From NCBI RefSeq assembly GCF_965118125.1, contig NZ_OZ221288.1, positions 1,426,001-1,490,000 of the forward strand: a DNA stretch of 64,000 nt, read 5' to 3'. Position numbers and translations under genes: made by a program. The notes under the pieces are model-generated. The model did not search any database. It had not been told where the DNA came from and worked only from the letters and a program-made list of their open reading frames with translations. Below, piece by piece: positions 53,845 to 62,709 of the stretch (position 1 is the stretch's first letter; each line of letters begins with the position of its first letter). Source of the stretch: Pararobbsia alpina_A (GTDB taxonomy: Bacteria; Pseudomonadota; Gammaproteobacteria; Burkholderiales; Burkholderiaceae).

Positions 53845-54754
53845 GAGGGGTACGCATCGATGGAACCTCGCGAGCGACCGCGCGCGCGAAACGCTGAGCG
53901 GAAACGAGCGCGCCCGTCGCCGCAATGACGGGCAGCATCGCGCTGCGTCCGGGCTCGGAGAAAGGCAGGTGCCACCACACAGGATTGCCTTGCAACGCTG
54001 CGAGTCCACCGGGTACACCGCCGTCGACGCACAAGAGGTTCGCGTTCTGCAGCAGCGCAAGCCGTTCCAGTTCCACCACGCGCGCGCCGGAAGACGTCTC
54101 GGCAGCGGCATTGCGCAGCCCAAGCGACTGCAGGATCTCGTCGAACAGGCTGCCACGGCCGTAGACGCGCACATGCCGGTCGTCCACAACCTGTGCGACC
54201 CACACGGGTGCGCGGATACCCGCTAGCGTCGCAGTCGACTCGGCTATCACGGTGTCGGTGCACGCAAGCAACGCCTCGGCCTGCGCTTCACGGCCAAGAC
54301 GCCGCCCCAGGATCAGCGTCTCCGCACACATTGCCCGATACGGCTGCGGATCGTTGATATAGGCGCCCAGCGTGAGCGTCGGTGCGAGGCGCTCGTACGA
54401 GGCCCGCGCACTCGCATGAGCGGGCGTGATCAGAATCAGGTCGGGACGCAGTTCATAGAGCAGATCGTAGTCAGGCTGGAACAGCAGCCCCACATCGGTC
54501 ACGCCCAGCGGCAACCGTGGCTCGACGATGTCTCTCGCGTACCATGCAGGCGCGGGCACGCCAACCGGTGCCACGCCAAGCGAGAGCAGCATCTCGGTCA
54601 GCTCCCAGCTGAGCACCACGATGCGCGTTGGCGCTGGTGCCATCGCAGCCCTGGCCGCTGCCGTGCCGTTCACCAACACGGCGGCAGCCAGCGCACGCAG
54701 CACGGCACGACGCGTCGTTGCGCGCGGCGTCTTCAGGCGATCGTCGCCTTTCAT
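53834..54754 (-). CDS. fhuD: FhuD-type iron-siderophore periplasmic binding protein
   Basis: The 306-residue protein has a twin-arginine-like signal (TTRRAVLRALAAAVLVNG, ending AARA), as FhuD has, and the family body TRIVVLSWELTEMLLSLGVA, DVGLLFQPDYDLLYELRPDL, and LLCVDGGVPGGLAALQGNPV. It should deliver ferric siderophore to FhuB. ATG 54754 overlaps the stop of the fhuC-like gene as ATGA, and the gene overlaps fhuB by 11 nt, so translation is coupled. Confidence 0.92.
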   Translation of the reverse strand: MKGDDRLKTPRATTRRAVLRALAAAVLVNGTAAARAAMAPAPTRIVVLSWELTEMLLSLGVAPVGVPAPAWYARDIVEPRLPLGVTDVGLLFQPDYDLLYELRPDLILITPAHASARASYERLAPTLTLGAYINDPQPYRAMCAETLILGRRLGREAQAEALLACTDTVIAESTATLAGIRAPVWVAQVVDDRHVRVYGRGSLFDEILQSLGLRNAAAETSSGARVVELERLALLQNANLLCVDGGVPGGLAALQGNPVWWHLPFSEPGRSAMLPVIAATGALVSAQRFARAVAREVPSMRTPHVI

Positions 54755-55563
54755 TGCGGCACGCCCACCAAGTGACCGCCGTTCGGATCGCGCAGCACGT
54801 TCATGGGCACGCCATAGATCGCGTTCAGATTCGGCTCGGTCATGATGTCGCGCGGCGTGCCCTGCATCAGGACGCGTCCGTGCCGCAGCGCCACGATCTG
54901 ATCGCAGAAACGCGCGGCCATGTTGATGTCGTGCAGCACGATCACGACCGCCATGCGGCGTTGCGCGCAAAGCTTGCGCACGAGATCCAGCACGTCGATC
55001 TGGTGCGCGATATCAAGCGCGGAAGTCGGTTCGTCGAGCAGCAGGCAGCGGCTATCCTGCGCGATCAGCATCGCGATCCAGACACGCTGTCGCTCGCCGC
55101 CCGAAAGGCTGTCTACCGTGCGATTCGCGTACTGCGCGACGTCGGTCATGTGCATCGCTTCGATCACGTGTTCGCGGTCTTCTTTGCCGAACACACCGAA
55201 GCTCCCGTGCCACGGATAGCGCCCGAGCGCGACGAGCTCATGCACCTGCATACCGTCGGTTGCAGGCGTGTACTGCGGCAGATGCGCCACCTGGCGCGCG
55301 AACTCGCGCGGACCCCACGAGGCAATAGGCTTGCCTGCGAAGCGGATCGAACCCGCGCTCTGCGTATGATGACGCGCGAGCAGGCGCATCAACGTTGTCT
55401 TGCCGGATCCGTTGTGGCCGATCAGGCCAGTCACGCGCTCCGGCGCGATCGTGAGGTCGATGCCGTCGAGCAGCGTTGCAGAGCCTGCCTCGAAGCGGAC
55501 CTTTCCGAGTTCGAAGAGCGGCGACGCGGCCGCGGATCCGGTCGGAATCGAACGGGTGGTCAT
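54751..55563 (-). CDS. fhuC: FhuC-type iron-siderophore ABC ATPase
   Basis: A 270-residue ATPase: Walker A GLIGHNGSGKTTLMRLLARH, signature LSGGERQRVWIAMLIAQDSR, Walker B LLLDEPTSALDIAHQIDVLD and an H loop (VIVLHDINMAARFCDQIVAL). These match FhuC/FecE-like importers. ATG 55563 overlaps the upstream exporter gene as ATGA. It powers FhuB and ferric siderophore entry. Confidence 0.94.
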   Translation of the reverse strand: MTTRSIPTGSAAASPLFELGKVRFEAGSATLLDGIDLTIAPERVTGLIGHNGSGKTTLMRLLARHHTQSAGSIRFAGKPIASWGPREFARQVAHLPQYTPATDGMQVHELVALGRYPWHGSFGVFGKEDREHVIEAMHMTDVAQYANRTVDSLSGGERQRVWIAMLIAQDSRCLLLDEPTSALDIAHQIDVLDLVRKLCAQRRMAVVIVLHDINMAARFCDQIVALRHGRVLMQGTPRDIMTEPNLNAIYGVPMNVLRDPNGGHLVGVPQ

Positions 55564-57170
55564 AGCGTGCACTCTTCAGTCACCTGGCCGAAATCAAGCT
55601 TGATAGTCCGGTCGGCAAGATGGAAATAGCGGTCATCGTGCGTGATGACGAGCACGGTCTTGCCCTTCGCCTTCAACTGCGGCAGCAGCCGGCGATAGAA
55701 CACGTCCTTGAAGAGCGGGTCCTGATCGGCTGCCCATTCGTCGAACAGATAGCACGGCCGGTCTTCCAGATAAGCAACGAGCAGCGCGAGTCGCTTGCGC
55801 TGCCCCTGCGAAAGGTCGAGCGTGGAGAACACGCCGTTTTCGATCTTCACCTTGTGCGCAAGCTGTAAGTCTTCGAGCAATGCGCGCGCGGCCGCATCCA
55901 GATCGCCCACGTGTACGCCAAGCAGTTTGTCGAACAGATAGAAGTCGCCAAACACCGCGGAAAAGAGCTGCCGGTAGCGGGCCCGTGTCGAGTCGGTCAC
56001 GGCTTGCCCATCAAGCAGGATGCGTCCGTTCTCCGGCGCGTAAAGGCCGACGATCAGCTTGGCGAGTGTCGTCTTGCCGCTGCCATTGCCGCCGATCAGG
56101 TAGACGAGTTCGCCGGGCTTCAATCTCAGGCTCACCGGGCCGAGCGTGAACACTTCGTTTTCCTGCTCTCGGAAATAGCGATGCGTGATGTCCTCGAGCA
56201 CGATGTCCCCGAACGTCGCGGGTTCGCCTGCCGCATCGTCTTCTTCGACGGGTAGCTCCGCGTTCACCTGCTCGATGCGCTCGAGCGCCACACGCGCGGT
56301 GCTGAGATTGGGAATCGCGGAAAGTACACTTTCGATCGGCATGATCATGTACAGGAAGATCATCGCGTAGCCCGACAGGACATGCGGCGTGACGGGCAGA
56401 TAGCGCGTCAACACGAACAGCACGCAACCGATGAAGGCAAAGAAGATGAAGCTGCCCCAACTCGCTGCCGCCGCATAGAGCACATAACCGCGAGTGCGCT
56501 GCACGCGCACCGCCTCGACATTCGGCTCGATTGTTTCGTCGACGAATTCGCGCATACGCGCCCGGTGCAGCTTCAGTTCTTTCGCACCGTCGAACAGCGC
56601 CCGGAAGTGGCGCACCAGCGCGTCCTCGCGTTGGCGCGAACGACGCAGGTGGTAGATGCCGCGTGCGTTCGCGAGATAAAAACCCCCGGAGCCGATCAGG
56701 ACCGTCACGCCCGCGAACGCGAGCACCTGCCACGACAGATAGCCAAGATAGACGAGACAACCCGCTATCACCGCGCCATTCATCACGAGCGCGGGCAACC
56801 CAACGAAAAACACGACGACCGCATCGAGGTCCTGCGTCAGCACGTTAAGCGCACGCGCGGAACCTTGACGCTCGACGTGCGCGTACGGCGCCGACGCGAT
56901 GCGTTTGATGGTGCGCATGCGCAGGCTGGCTTTCGCGTTCTGGCCAAGGCTCATGAAGAGCGTCTGCGAAGCCGTACGCGCCACCAGTACGCCAAACGCG
57001 ATCACAAGAAACCGCAGACCGAGCGCACCCAGGTCCGCGCGCGGCGCGACGAGCGCCTGATTGATTAACGCGACCAGTGCTGCGCTGCCGAAGCCGCTGG
57101 CGAGACTCATCGTGACGGCCGGGAAGAGCCGCACACGCGAGCCCTGGACCAGGTACCAGAGGGTATGCAT
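55560..57170 (-). CDS. Exporter-type ABC protein of the PvdE/SyrD/cyclic-peptide group
   Basis: The 536-residue protein fuses an N-terminal membrane domain with about six spans (LRFLVIAFGVLVARTASQTL; GSFIFFAFIGCVLFVLTRYL) to an ATPase: LVYLIGGNGSGKTTLAKLIV, LSQGQRKRLALLVAYLEDRP and CYLFDEWAADQDPLFKDVFY. The DEWAADQDP Walker B and LSQGQ signature mark the PvdE/SyrD/YojI group that exports siderophore precursors or cyclic peptides. Here it sits between a TonB receptor and FhuC. No peptide synthetase gene is in the window, so import, recycling or export of a foreign siderophore are all possible. Confidence 0.92.
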   Translation of the reverse strand: MHTLWYLVQGSRVRLFPAVTMSLASGFGSAALVALINQALVAPRADLGALGLRFLVIAFGVLVARTASQTLFMSLGQNAKASLRMRTIKRIASAPYAHVERQGSARALNVLTQDLDAVVVFFVGLPALVMNGAVIAGCLVYLGYLSWQVLAFAGVTVLIGSGGFYLANARGIYHLRRSRQREDALVRHFRALFDGAKELKLHRARMREFVDETIEPNVEAVRVQRTRGYVLYAAAASWGSFIFFAFIGCVLFVLTRYLPVTPHVLSGYAMIFLYMIMPIESVLSAIPNLSTARVALERIEQVNAELPVEEDDAAGEPATFGDIVLEDITHRYFREQENEVFTLGPVSLRLKPGELVYLIGGNGSGKTTLAKLIVGLYAPENGRILLDGQAVTDSTRARYRQLFSAVFGDFYLFDKLLGVHVGDLDAAARALLEDLQLAHKVKIENGVFSTLDLSQGQRKRLALLVAYLEDRPCYLFDEWAADQDPLFKDVFYRRLLPQLKAKGKTVLVITHDDRYFHLADRTIKLDFGQVTEECTL

Positions 57171-57223
57171 TGTTTTCGTTGTATGTATCGTGAGGACGCC
57201 CGCCGGTCAGCCGATTCGTACCA

Positions 57224-59410
57224 CTACCACTGATAGCGCGCGGTACCGATGACCGAACGATCGGAGCCGTAGTAGCACTGCGTGGCGCTGTTGCAATAGG
57301 CGATGTACTGGCGGTTGAACAGATTGTTCACGTTGATCGCGAAGTGCCAGTTGCGCACGTCGTAGTACACGGCCGCATCGACGAGGAAGTGGCTCGGCAC
57401 CTCGAAGGTATTCGCCGTGTCTCCCGCGGCAGCACCGATGTAGCGCGCACCGCCGCCAAAGCCGAGCCCGCGCAGTTCGCCCGTATGCAGCGTGTAGTCG
57501 AGCCACAGCGAAGCCATATTGCTGGGGTCGCCCGTCGGAGGCGTCTTGCCGAGCGAGGGATCATCAGGGGCCGCCGCCGTGACCGTTTGATTCAGGTAGG
57601 CATAGGAGGCGATCACGTTGAGGCTGTCGGTCAGGCTGATGCGCGCCTCGGCTTCGAACCCGCGCGAGCGGATCTCCCCTGTCTGCGTCATGAAACCCGG
57701 ATGATCGTCGTCCAGTGTCTCGACGTTCTGCTGGCGCAGATCGAAAGCGGCGAGCGTGAAGAGCGCGTTATACCCCTTCGGCTGGAACTTCACCCCGACC
57801 TCGTACTGCTTGCCACGAGTCGGCTGGAACGGTGTGCCGTCGAACGTGCTGCCGGCCTGCGGCTGGAATGACGTCGCGTAGCTCGCGTACGGCGCGATAC
57901 CCGAGACCAGTTCATACGAGAGCCCGGCGCGCCACGTGAACGCGTGCTGTTGACTCTGCGAGTCCGCGCCATCGATCGTGTCGGAGCTTCGCGCCCAGTC
58001 CTGACGGCCACCGATCGTCAGCGTCCAGTCCTTGTAGCGCAGTTGGTCTTGCGCGTAGAGGCCAAGTTGCGTCTGCCCGATGTACTCCTTCGTCGTGTCG
58101 GACACATAGGGGATATCGCTGTAGTCGGGATCGAAGATATCGATCGTGCCGAGCCCGTAGCCGCGGTTGATGCGGTCCGTCACGCGCTGCACGTCCAAGC
58201 CGAACAACACGGTCTGGCTGACCGGGCCCGTGGCGAATTTCGCCTGCATCTGCGTATCGACGGTGTAGTTGTTCAGGTGCTCGTCATTGTTGTTGGTAAA
58301 GAGGCCCGCCGTGCGCTGATCGCTCGCAAGAGAACCAAAAATCGAGTTCTGGTAGTACTGCAGATCCTGATGCAGGTAGCGCACGTTCTGGCGGATCGTC
58401 CACGTGTCGTTGAACGCGTGCTCGAACAGATAGCCGATCGAGAACTGCTGGCGATTGAGGCGGTCGGTGTCCGGATTGCCGAGATAGTCGTGCGACGAGA
58501 TATGACCGTTGATGTTCGGCAGGATCGTGCCCGCTGCGGGCACCGGATTGAAGAGCCCGCCCTGCGGGTCGTACTGGTAGTTGCTGAGCAGCGTGAAGCT
58601 CGTGTCGCGGTCCGGGCGGAACGTCACGGATGGCGCGATGGCGACGCGCTGTTCCTTCACGTTGTCGGTCTGCGAATCGGCATCGCGCGCGAGGCCCGTC
58701 ACGCGATAGAGGATCGTTCCGCTCGGGTCCACCGGGCCGCTCATATCGAACATGCCTTGATAGCGATTGTCACTACCAATCTGCATCTGGATCTCATGGA
58801 ACGCGTAGTCGGTCGGCAGCTTGCTCGTCATGAGCACGGCACCACCGGGACTCGCCTGCCCGTACAGCACCGATACCGGACCACGGACCACGTCAATGCT
58901 GTCGAGGAAGTACGGGTCGATGCGCGGGTTCGCGTACCACGTCGTTCGCATGAGGCGCATGCCGTCGAGAAAGGTGTCGCCGTCGAGGCTGAAGCCGCGC
59001 ACGGTGATCTGGTCGAAGCGCAGATCGTTGTCCTGCGTCGTTACACCCGGGACGTAGCGGATTGCAGCGTCGACCGTCTGCGCGGCCTGCGCATCCATCT
59101 GGTCGCGCGTCACGGTCGATACCGACTGGGGAATCTCGGTGACTGGCGTATCCGTTTTCGCGCCCGCTACGCTGCGCTTCGCCACGTACCCTTGTGTACC
59201 CGACTCGTCCGCACGAGACGAAGTGACGACGACGGGTGCCAGCGTGCCGGAATCAACACCCGTCTCAGCCTGCGCTGCGTGGCTGGCCGGTGTGCCGCCG
59301 CCATCCCCGACCGACTGGGCGTGCGCGGCAGTAGCGCCGGCTAGCCACGCCGCCAGAACCGCACCCTGCACCCTTTTAACCCGAACCCGCTTCGATCCCC
59401 GATAACCCAT
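57224..59410 (-). CDS. TonB-dependent siderophore receptor
   Basis: The 728-residue outer-membrane receptor has a signal peptide (RVQGAVLAAWLAGATAAHAQ), a plug domain (VTEIPQSVSTVTRDQMDAQA; AAIRYVPGVTTQDNDLRFDQ; ITVRGFSLDGDTFLDGMRL) and a 22-strand barrel ending in Trp (SVIGTARYQW). Its plug is that of FpvA/FoxA-like ferric siderophore receptors. ATG 59410 follows GGTGCAGGA; a TTG at 59428 is an alternative. It starts the run to exporter, FhuC, FhuD and FhuB. Upstream is a Fur-like box. Confidence 0.94.
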   Translation of the reverse strand: MGYRGSKRVRVKRVQGAVLAAWLAGATAAHAQSVGDGGGTPASHAAQAETGVDSGTLAPVVVTSSRADESGTQGYVAKRSVAGAKTDTPVTEIPQSVSTVTRDQMDAQAAQTVDAAIRYVPGVTTQDNDLRFDQITVRGFSLDGDTFLDGMRLMRTTWYANPRIDPYFLDSIDVVRGPVSVLYGQASPGGAVLMTSKLPTDYAFHEIQMQIGSDNRYQGMFDMSGPVDPSGTILYRVTGLARDADSQTDNVKEQRVAIAPSVTFRPDRDTSFTLLSNYQYDPQGGLFNPVPAAGTILPNINGHISSHDYLGNPDTDRLNRQQFSIGYLFEHAFNDTWTIRQNVRYLHQDLQYYQNSIFGSLASDQRTAGLFTNNNDEHLNNYTVDTQMQAKFATGPVSQTVLFGLDVQRVTDRINRGYGLGTIDIFDPDYSDIPYVSDTTKEYIGQTQLGLYAQDQLRYKDWTLTIGGRQDWARSSDTIDGADSQSQQHAFTWRAGLSYELVSGIAPYASYATSFQPQAGSTFDGTPFQPTRGKQYEVGVKFQPKGYNALFTLAAFDLRQQNVETLDDDHPGFMTQTGEIRSRGFEAEARISLTDSLNVIASYAYLNQTVTAAAPDDPSLGKTPPTGDPSNMASLWLDYTLHTGELRGLGFGGGARYIGAAAGDTANTFEVPSHFLVDAAVYYDVRNWHFAINVNNLFNRQYIAYCNSATQCYYGSDRSVIGTARYQW

Positions 59411-59454
59411 TCCTGCACCTTTTCCCAACGCGCATGTTATAGAAAAACCAAAAC

Positions 59455-59473
59455 AATAATGAGAATCGTTACT
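59455..59473 (+). promoter_or_regulatory. Fur-box-like iron-regulatory site
   Basis: AATAATGAGAATCGTTACT agrees with the consensus GATAATGATAATCATTATC at 14 of 19 positions. It lies between the divergent TonB receptor (59410) and AraC (59534) starts, about 45 bp from the receptor ATG. Iron repression of both genes by Fur is expected. Confidence 0.75.
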
Positions 59474-59533
59474 ATTTTGATTCGCAATTTCTTGCCGAAA
59501 ACCAACAGACGTGAAAGGATATCGTCTGCGTTA

Positions 59534-60388
59534 ATGCACTGTCTTGCCACCAAACACGGCGAAACAGACAAGTTTTGGCAGTGTCAGAACATGGTGGGAG
59601 AGATGGATCCAATATGGCGAGCGCAGTTCGGCTTCGAGTACAAAAAGCAGCCGCGGCCGGTCATGGCACGTGGCTCGCACTACCCGAACGGGCATCGCGA
59701 GATCTGGCATTCGCACGAGCAGGCGCAGCTGTTTTATCCGATGAACGGCGCGGTGCGTGCGCTCACGCCCATGGGCAGCTGGATGCTGCCGCCGATGCGG
59801 GCGATATGGCTGCCGCCCGGGGTCGATCACGAGCTGCACACGATCGGCGCGGTCCAGTCCTATAGCGTCTATCTGGAGCCAGACGCAGCGCCGTGGCTGT
59901 GGCCGACATGCCGCGTGCTGCTCATCACGCCGCTGCTGCACGAACTCATCATGGCGCTCGCGCAGCAGCCTCACGACTACGGGGAAGAAAGCCTGGGCAA
60001 CCACATCGCGGTGTTGCTGCTCGCTGTGTTGCGCGACGCCCAGTCAACGACGCAAGGCAGCTTGCCGCTACCGAGCGACCGCCGCTTGCGCACGATCTGC
60101 AGCCGCCTGCTGGCCAAGCCCGACAACGATGACACGCTCGAAGCATGGAGCGAAACAGTGGGCGCCAGCGCGCGCACACTCGCACGGCTCTTTCGCCAGG
60201 AAACGGGACTGACGTTCGGCCAGTGGCGCCAGCAGTTGCGCCTCGTGGAGGCGATGGCGAGACTGGCTCAGGGCGATTCCGTCGCCCAGGTTGCTGACCA
60301 GCTGGGCTACCAGAGCAGCAGCAGCTTTATTGCCATGTTCCGGCGCTCGCTAGGAGAAACGCCGCAGCGGCTGCTCAAGCGAGGCTGA
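59534..60388 (+). CDS. AraC-family regulator of the siderophore locus
   Basis: The protein has an AraC-type cupin N domain (GHREIWHSHEQAQLFYPMNG; WMLPPMRAIWLPPGVDHELH) and the C-terminal double helix-turn-helix (SARTLARLFRQETGLTFGQW; RQQLRLVEAMARLAQGDSVA; DQLGYQSSSSFIAMFRRSLG). ATG 59534 has AAGGA upstream at a long spacing; ATGs at 59591 and 59603 are also possible. The ATG at 59459 lies within the Fur-like box and is rejected. A siderophore-responsive activator of the receptor operon, like PchR or AlcR, is the likely role. Confidence 0.85.
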   Translation: MHCLATKHGETDKFWQCQNMVGEMDPIWRAQFGFEYKKQPRPVMARGSHYPNGHREIWHSHEQAQLFYPMNGAVRALTPMGSWMLPPMRAIWLPPGVDHELHTIGAVQSYSVYLEPDAAPWLWPTCRVLLITPLLHELIMALAQQPHDYGEESLGNHIAVLLLAVLRDAQSTTQGSLPLPSDRRLRTICSRLLAKPDNDDTLEAWSETVGASARTLARLFRQETGLTFGQWRQQLRLVEAMARLAQGDSVAQVADQLGYQSSSSFIAMFRRSLGETPQRLLKRG

Positions 60389-60591
60389 GCAGCCGCTTCG
60401 AGTCTGCAGAATAGTGAGGCGCCACATACGCGCCGCGCGGACGTCTAGTCGAGCGCCGTAGAGACCGTATGTCTCTGACCCAACACAGCCCGACAGGACC
60501 GGCCTTTGCCGACCCTGAACTGCCCTTAAAGCCAACGCCTCGTATTTGTCCGGTCGCAAGGTGAAGCGGCCATTCGCGCGCGAGGAGCGCG
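60389..60591. other. Spacer after AraC gene, before terminator-like hairpin
   Basis: No gene is recognisable between 60389 and the lipoprotein start at 60916 (527 bp). The only clear element is the hairpin at 60592. The right half should contain the lipoprotein promoter. Confidence 0.4.
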
Positions 60592-60617
60592 CGCCTCGGT
60601 GACCGAGGCGTCTTTCT
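60592..60617 (+). terminator. Rho-independent terminator-like hairpin
   Basis: CGCCTCGGT-G-ACCGAGGCG is a perfect 9-bp arm pair (in practice about 7 bp with a 5-base loop) followed by TCTTTCT. It is 200 bp beyond the AraC stop, so the link to that transcript is uncertain. Confidence 0.5.
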
Positions 60618-60915
60618 TATCAGCTCAAATCCTTACTGCAGATGCGCCGACCGCCGCAACAGATTGGCCGACTTGTTCGAGTCCGATCGCCCGAAAAAAA
60701 ATAAAACAAGGCGGAACAATCTTCAGCCTACAGGTGTTGAGAAAGGGACGATTGCGACGGCTTGCATCGAATGCTTATTCGAGCGCGTGGCTCCAAAAGA
60801 TCCATGTACGCGGCGGCTATTGATTTTCAAGCGTTCACACACCGCACATCGCAGTTGCACGTCTTCATTGTTAGACATCAACCCACATCCGTCTTTATAG
60901 CGAGACTCAAAGAAA

Positions 60916-62037
60916 ATGAAGCTCAAGAACAATGTAGTAATGCTAAGCATTATGGTGTGTGCGGCATCGGCAGCATTGACCGCTTGCGGCGGCGGCGATC
61001 ACGACAATAACAACAGCGGCAGCAACACGCCGCCTACGATGGGCCAGTTCCGCGCGACGGTGCTGACCTCCGACGGCAGCGTGACGGCCGCGAACATCGA
61101 CCCGAACCTGCAGAACGCATGGGGCCTCGCGGAAAGCAAGACGAGCACGATCTGGAATTCGGACAACGGTACCAAGAAGTCGTCGCTGCATGACGGCAAC
61201 GGTGTGACGCAATCGCTGGTGGTCGACATTCCGCCGAACGTCGCAGGCGCGGCGGCTGGTCCGACGGGCATGGTGAACAACCCGAGCACGACCGACTTCG
61301 TGATCACGGCGAGCGGAAAGTCCGCACCTGCCGTGTTCATGTGGGCTACCGACGCGGGCACGATCGCCGGCTGGTCGCCGAATGTGCTGCCGACCACGGC
61401 CGTCAACATGCATGACGACAGCGCCAACGGAGCGGTCTATAAAGGCCTGACGGTCTCGAGCAACAACGGTGCGAACTTCCTGTACGCAGCCGACTTCCAT
61501 AACAAGACGGTCAACGTGTTCGACACGACGTTCACCAAGGTCAATCTCGCAGGCAGCTTCACCGACCCGAATCTGCCGACAGGCTTCTCGCCGTTCGGTA
61601 TTCAGGCAATCGGCACGTCGATCTTCGTTGCCTACGCCGAGCTCGGCCCGGACGGCAAAACTCAGGTGAAGGGTGCAGGCCTGGGCCTCGTCGACCAGTT
61701 CGACACCGCGGGTAATTTCGTCAAGCGCCTGGTATCGAACGGCGGCGTGCTGAACGCACCGTGGGGCATGGTGATGGCGCCGGCGAACTTCGGTGCGGCG
61801 AGCAACCAGCTGTTGATCGGCAACTTCGGCGACGGCGCGCTCAACATGTTCAGCCCGACCACCGGCGCGCTGGAAGGGCCGCTGCTGCAGACCAACGGCC
61901 AGCCGTTTGTACAGTCTGGTCTGTGGGGTCTGCTGTTCGGTAACGATACGAACAACCAGCCGTCGAACACGCTGTTCTACTCGGCTGGCCCGACGCCGAC
62001 GACGGGTGTATTCGGTCGCATCGACGTGATGCCCTGA
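60916..62037 (+). CDS. TIGR03118-family lipoprotein
   Basis: A lipoprotein signal peptide (MKLKNNVVMLSIMVCAASAA, then LTACGGG with lipid-Cys24) leads a 373-residue protein that repeats beta-propeller-like units: NLQNAWGLAESKTSTIWNSD, FLYAADFHNKTVNVFDTTFT, APWGMVMAPANFGAASNQLL and VQSGLWGLLFGNDTNNQPSN. This is the TIGR03118 family, of unknown function and common in Burkholderiales. It is probably anchored to the outer membrane or periplasm. It is followed by a strong terminator at 62073. Confidence 0.92.
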   Translation: MKLKNNVVMLSIMVCAASAALTACGGGDHDNNNSGSNTPPTMGQFRATVLTSDGSVTAANIDPNLQNAWGLAESKTSTIWNSDNGTKKSSLHDGNGVTQSLVVDIPPNVAGAAAGPTGMVNNPSTTDFVITASGKSAPAVFMWATDAGTIAGWSPNVLPTTAVNMHDDSANGAVYKGLTVSSNNGANFLYAADFHNKTVNVFDTTFTKVNLAGSFTDPNLPTGFSPFGIQAIGTSIFVAYAELGPDGKTQVKGAGLGLVDQFDTAGNFVKRLVSNGGVLNAPWGMVMAPANFGAASNQLLIGNFGDGALNMFSPTTGALEGPLLQTNGQPFVQSGLWGLLFGNDTNNQPSNTLFYSAGPTPTTGVFGRIDVMP

Positions 62038-62072
62038 AGCGCAAGTTCACGATTTAGGTCGACTGCCTAGCT

Positions 62073-62107
62073 GCTGCGGCCCGCGCATAGCGCGGGCCGC
62101 AGCTTTA
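62073..62107 (+). terminator. Strong rho-independent terminator
   Basis: GCTGCGGCCCGCGC-ATA-GCGCGGGCCGCAGC is a perfect 14-bp stem with a 3-base loop, followed by TTTAT. It starts 35 bp beyond the lipoprotein stop and closes that transcript. Confidence 0.88.
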
Positions 62108-62223
62108 TCTGCGAGGCGATGCGATCTTGTCGTGCAAGTATGGGTACCTTGTCGGCGATCCACATCGCCGTGTGGACTGACCACTGTTGGCCGGCAAGCG
62201 TCCACTCGCCGGCCTTCATCTAC

Positions 62224-62589
62224 TCACACTTCCGTTTGCTCAGCCATCTCGAGGGCATCGTCGACTTCGATGCCGAGGTAGCGGACCGTGTTCTCGAGCT
62301 TCGTATGTCCAGGCAAAAGTTGCACTGCGCGGAGGTTCTTCGTTCGCCGGCAGATCAGTGACGCCTTCGTGCGTCGCATTGTGTGCGTCCCGTATGTGCT
62401 GTCGTCTAGGCCAATCGATGCGATCCATCGGTGGACGATCCGCGAGTATTGTCGGGTGGAGGTGTGAGGCGATCCGCGCAACCTGCTCGGAAACAGGAAG
62501 TCGCTCGCCATGAGCTTCGCGGTGCGAATCCAGTTCGCGACGCTTTCACTTGCCCTCCAAAGCCTTTCTTGCCGGACCCGAACTCGCAA
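62224..62589 (-). pseudogene. 5'-truncated tyrosine recombinase (phage-type integrase) remnant
   Basis: The readable frame gives RASESVANWIRTAKLMASDF then LFPSRLRGSPHTSTRQYSRI, YGTHTMRRTKASLICRRTKN and LLPGHTKLENTVRYLGIEVD. HxxR (HTMRR), GH and the Tyr nucleophile (VRYLGIE) of the C-terminal catalytic domain are present, but the first catalytic Arg block and the N-terminal DNA-binding domain are missing; the upstream sequence in this frame is unrelated. No att site or prophage gene is nearby. The gene is not functional as a full integrase; the true 5' end cannot be set. Confidence 0.75.
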
Positions 62590-62709
62590 ACTAGTTTTTC
62601 TACTCTGGATCGCAAGTTCTTCTCATTTGTCGGGACGGCAGTGGCTGACCAAAATGGTCTTCATCGAGAACGCCAACGGTTCTCGCCACTGACCTCACGG
62701 AGATGACAT

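Noticed and set aside
53845..54189. N-terminal extension of fhuB up to 54189
   Set aside because: It lies within the fhuD frame and reads Cys/Arg-rich sequence; fhuB starts at 53844.
57944..59344. Plus-strand 466-codon open frame
   Set aside because: Antisense to the TonB receptor, which has a clear plug domain and C-terminal Trp.
59459..59533. AraC start at 59459
   Set aside because: That ATG lies inside the Fur-like box, and the translation to 59534 has no AraC similarity.
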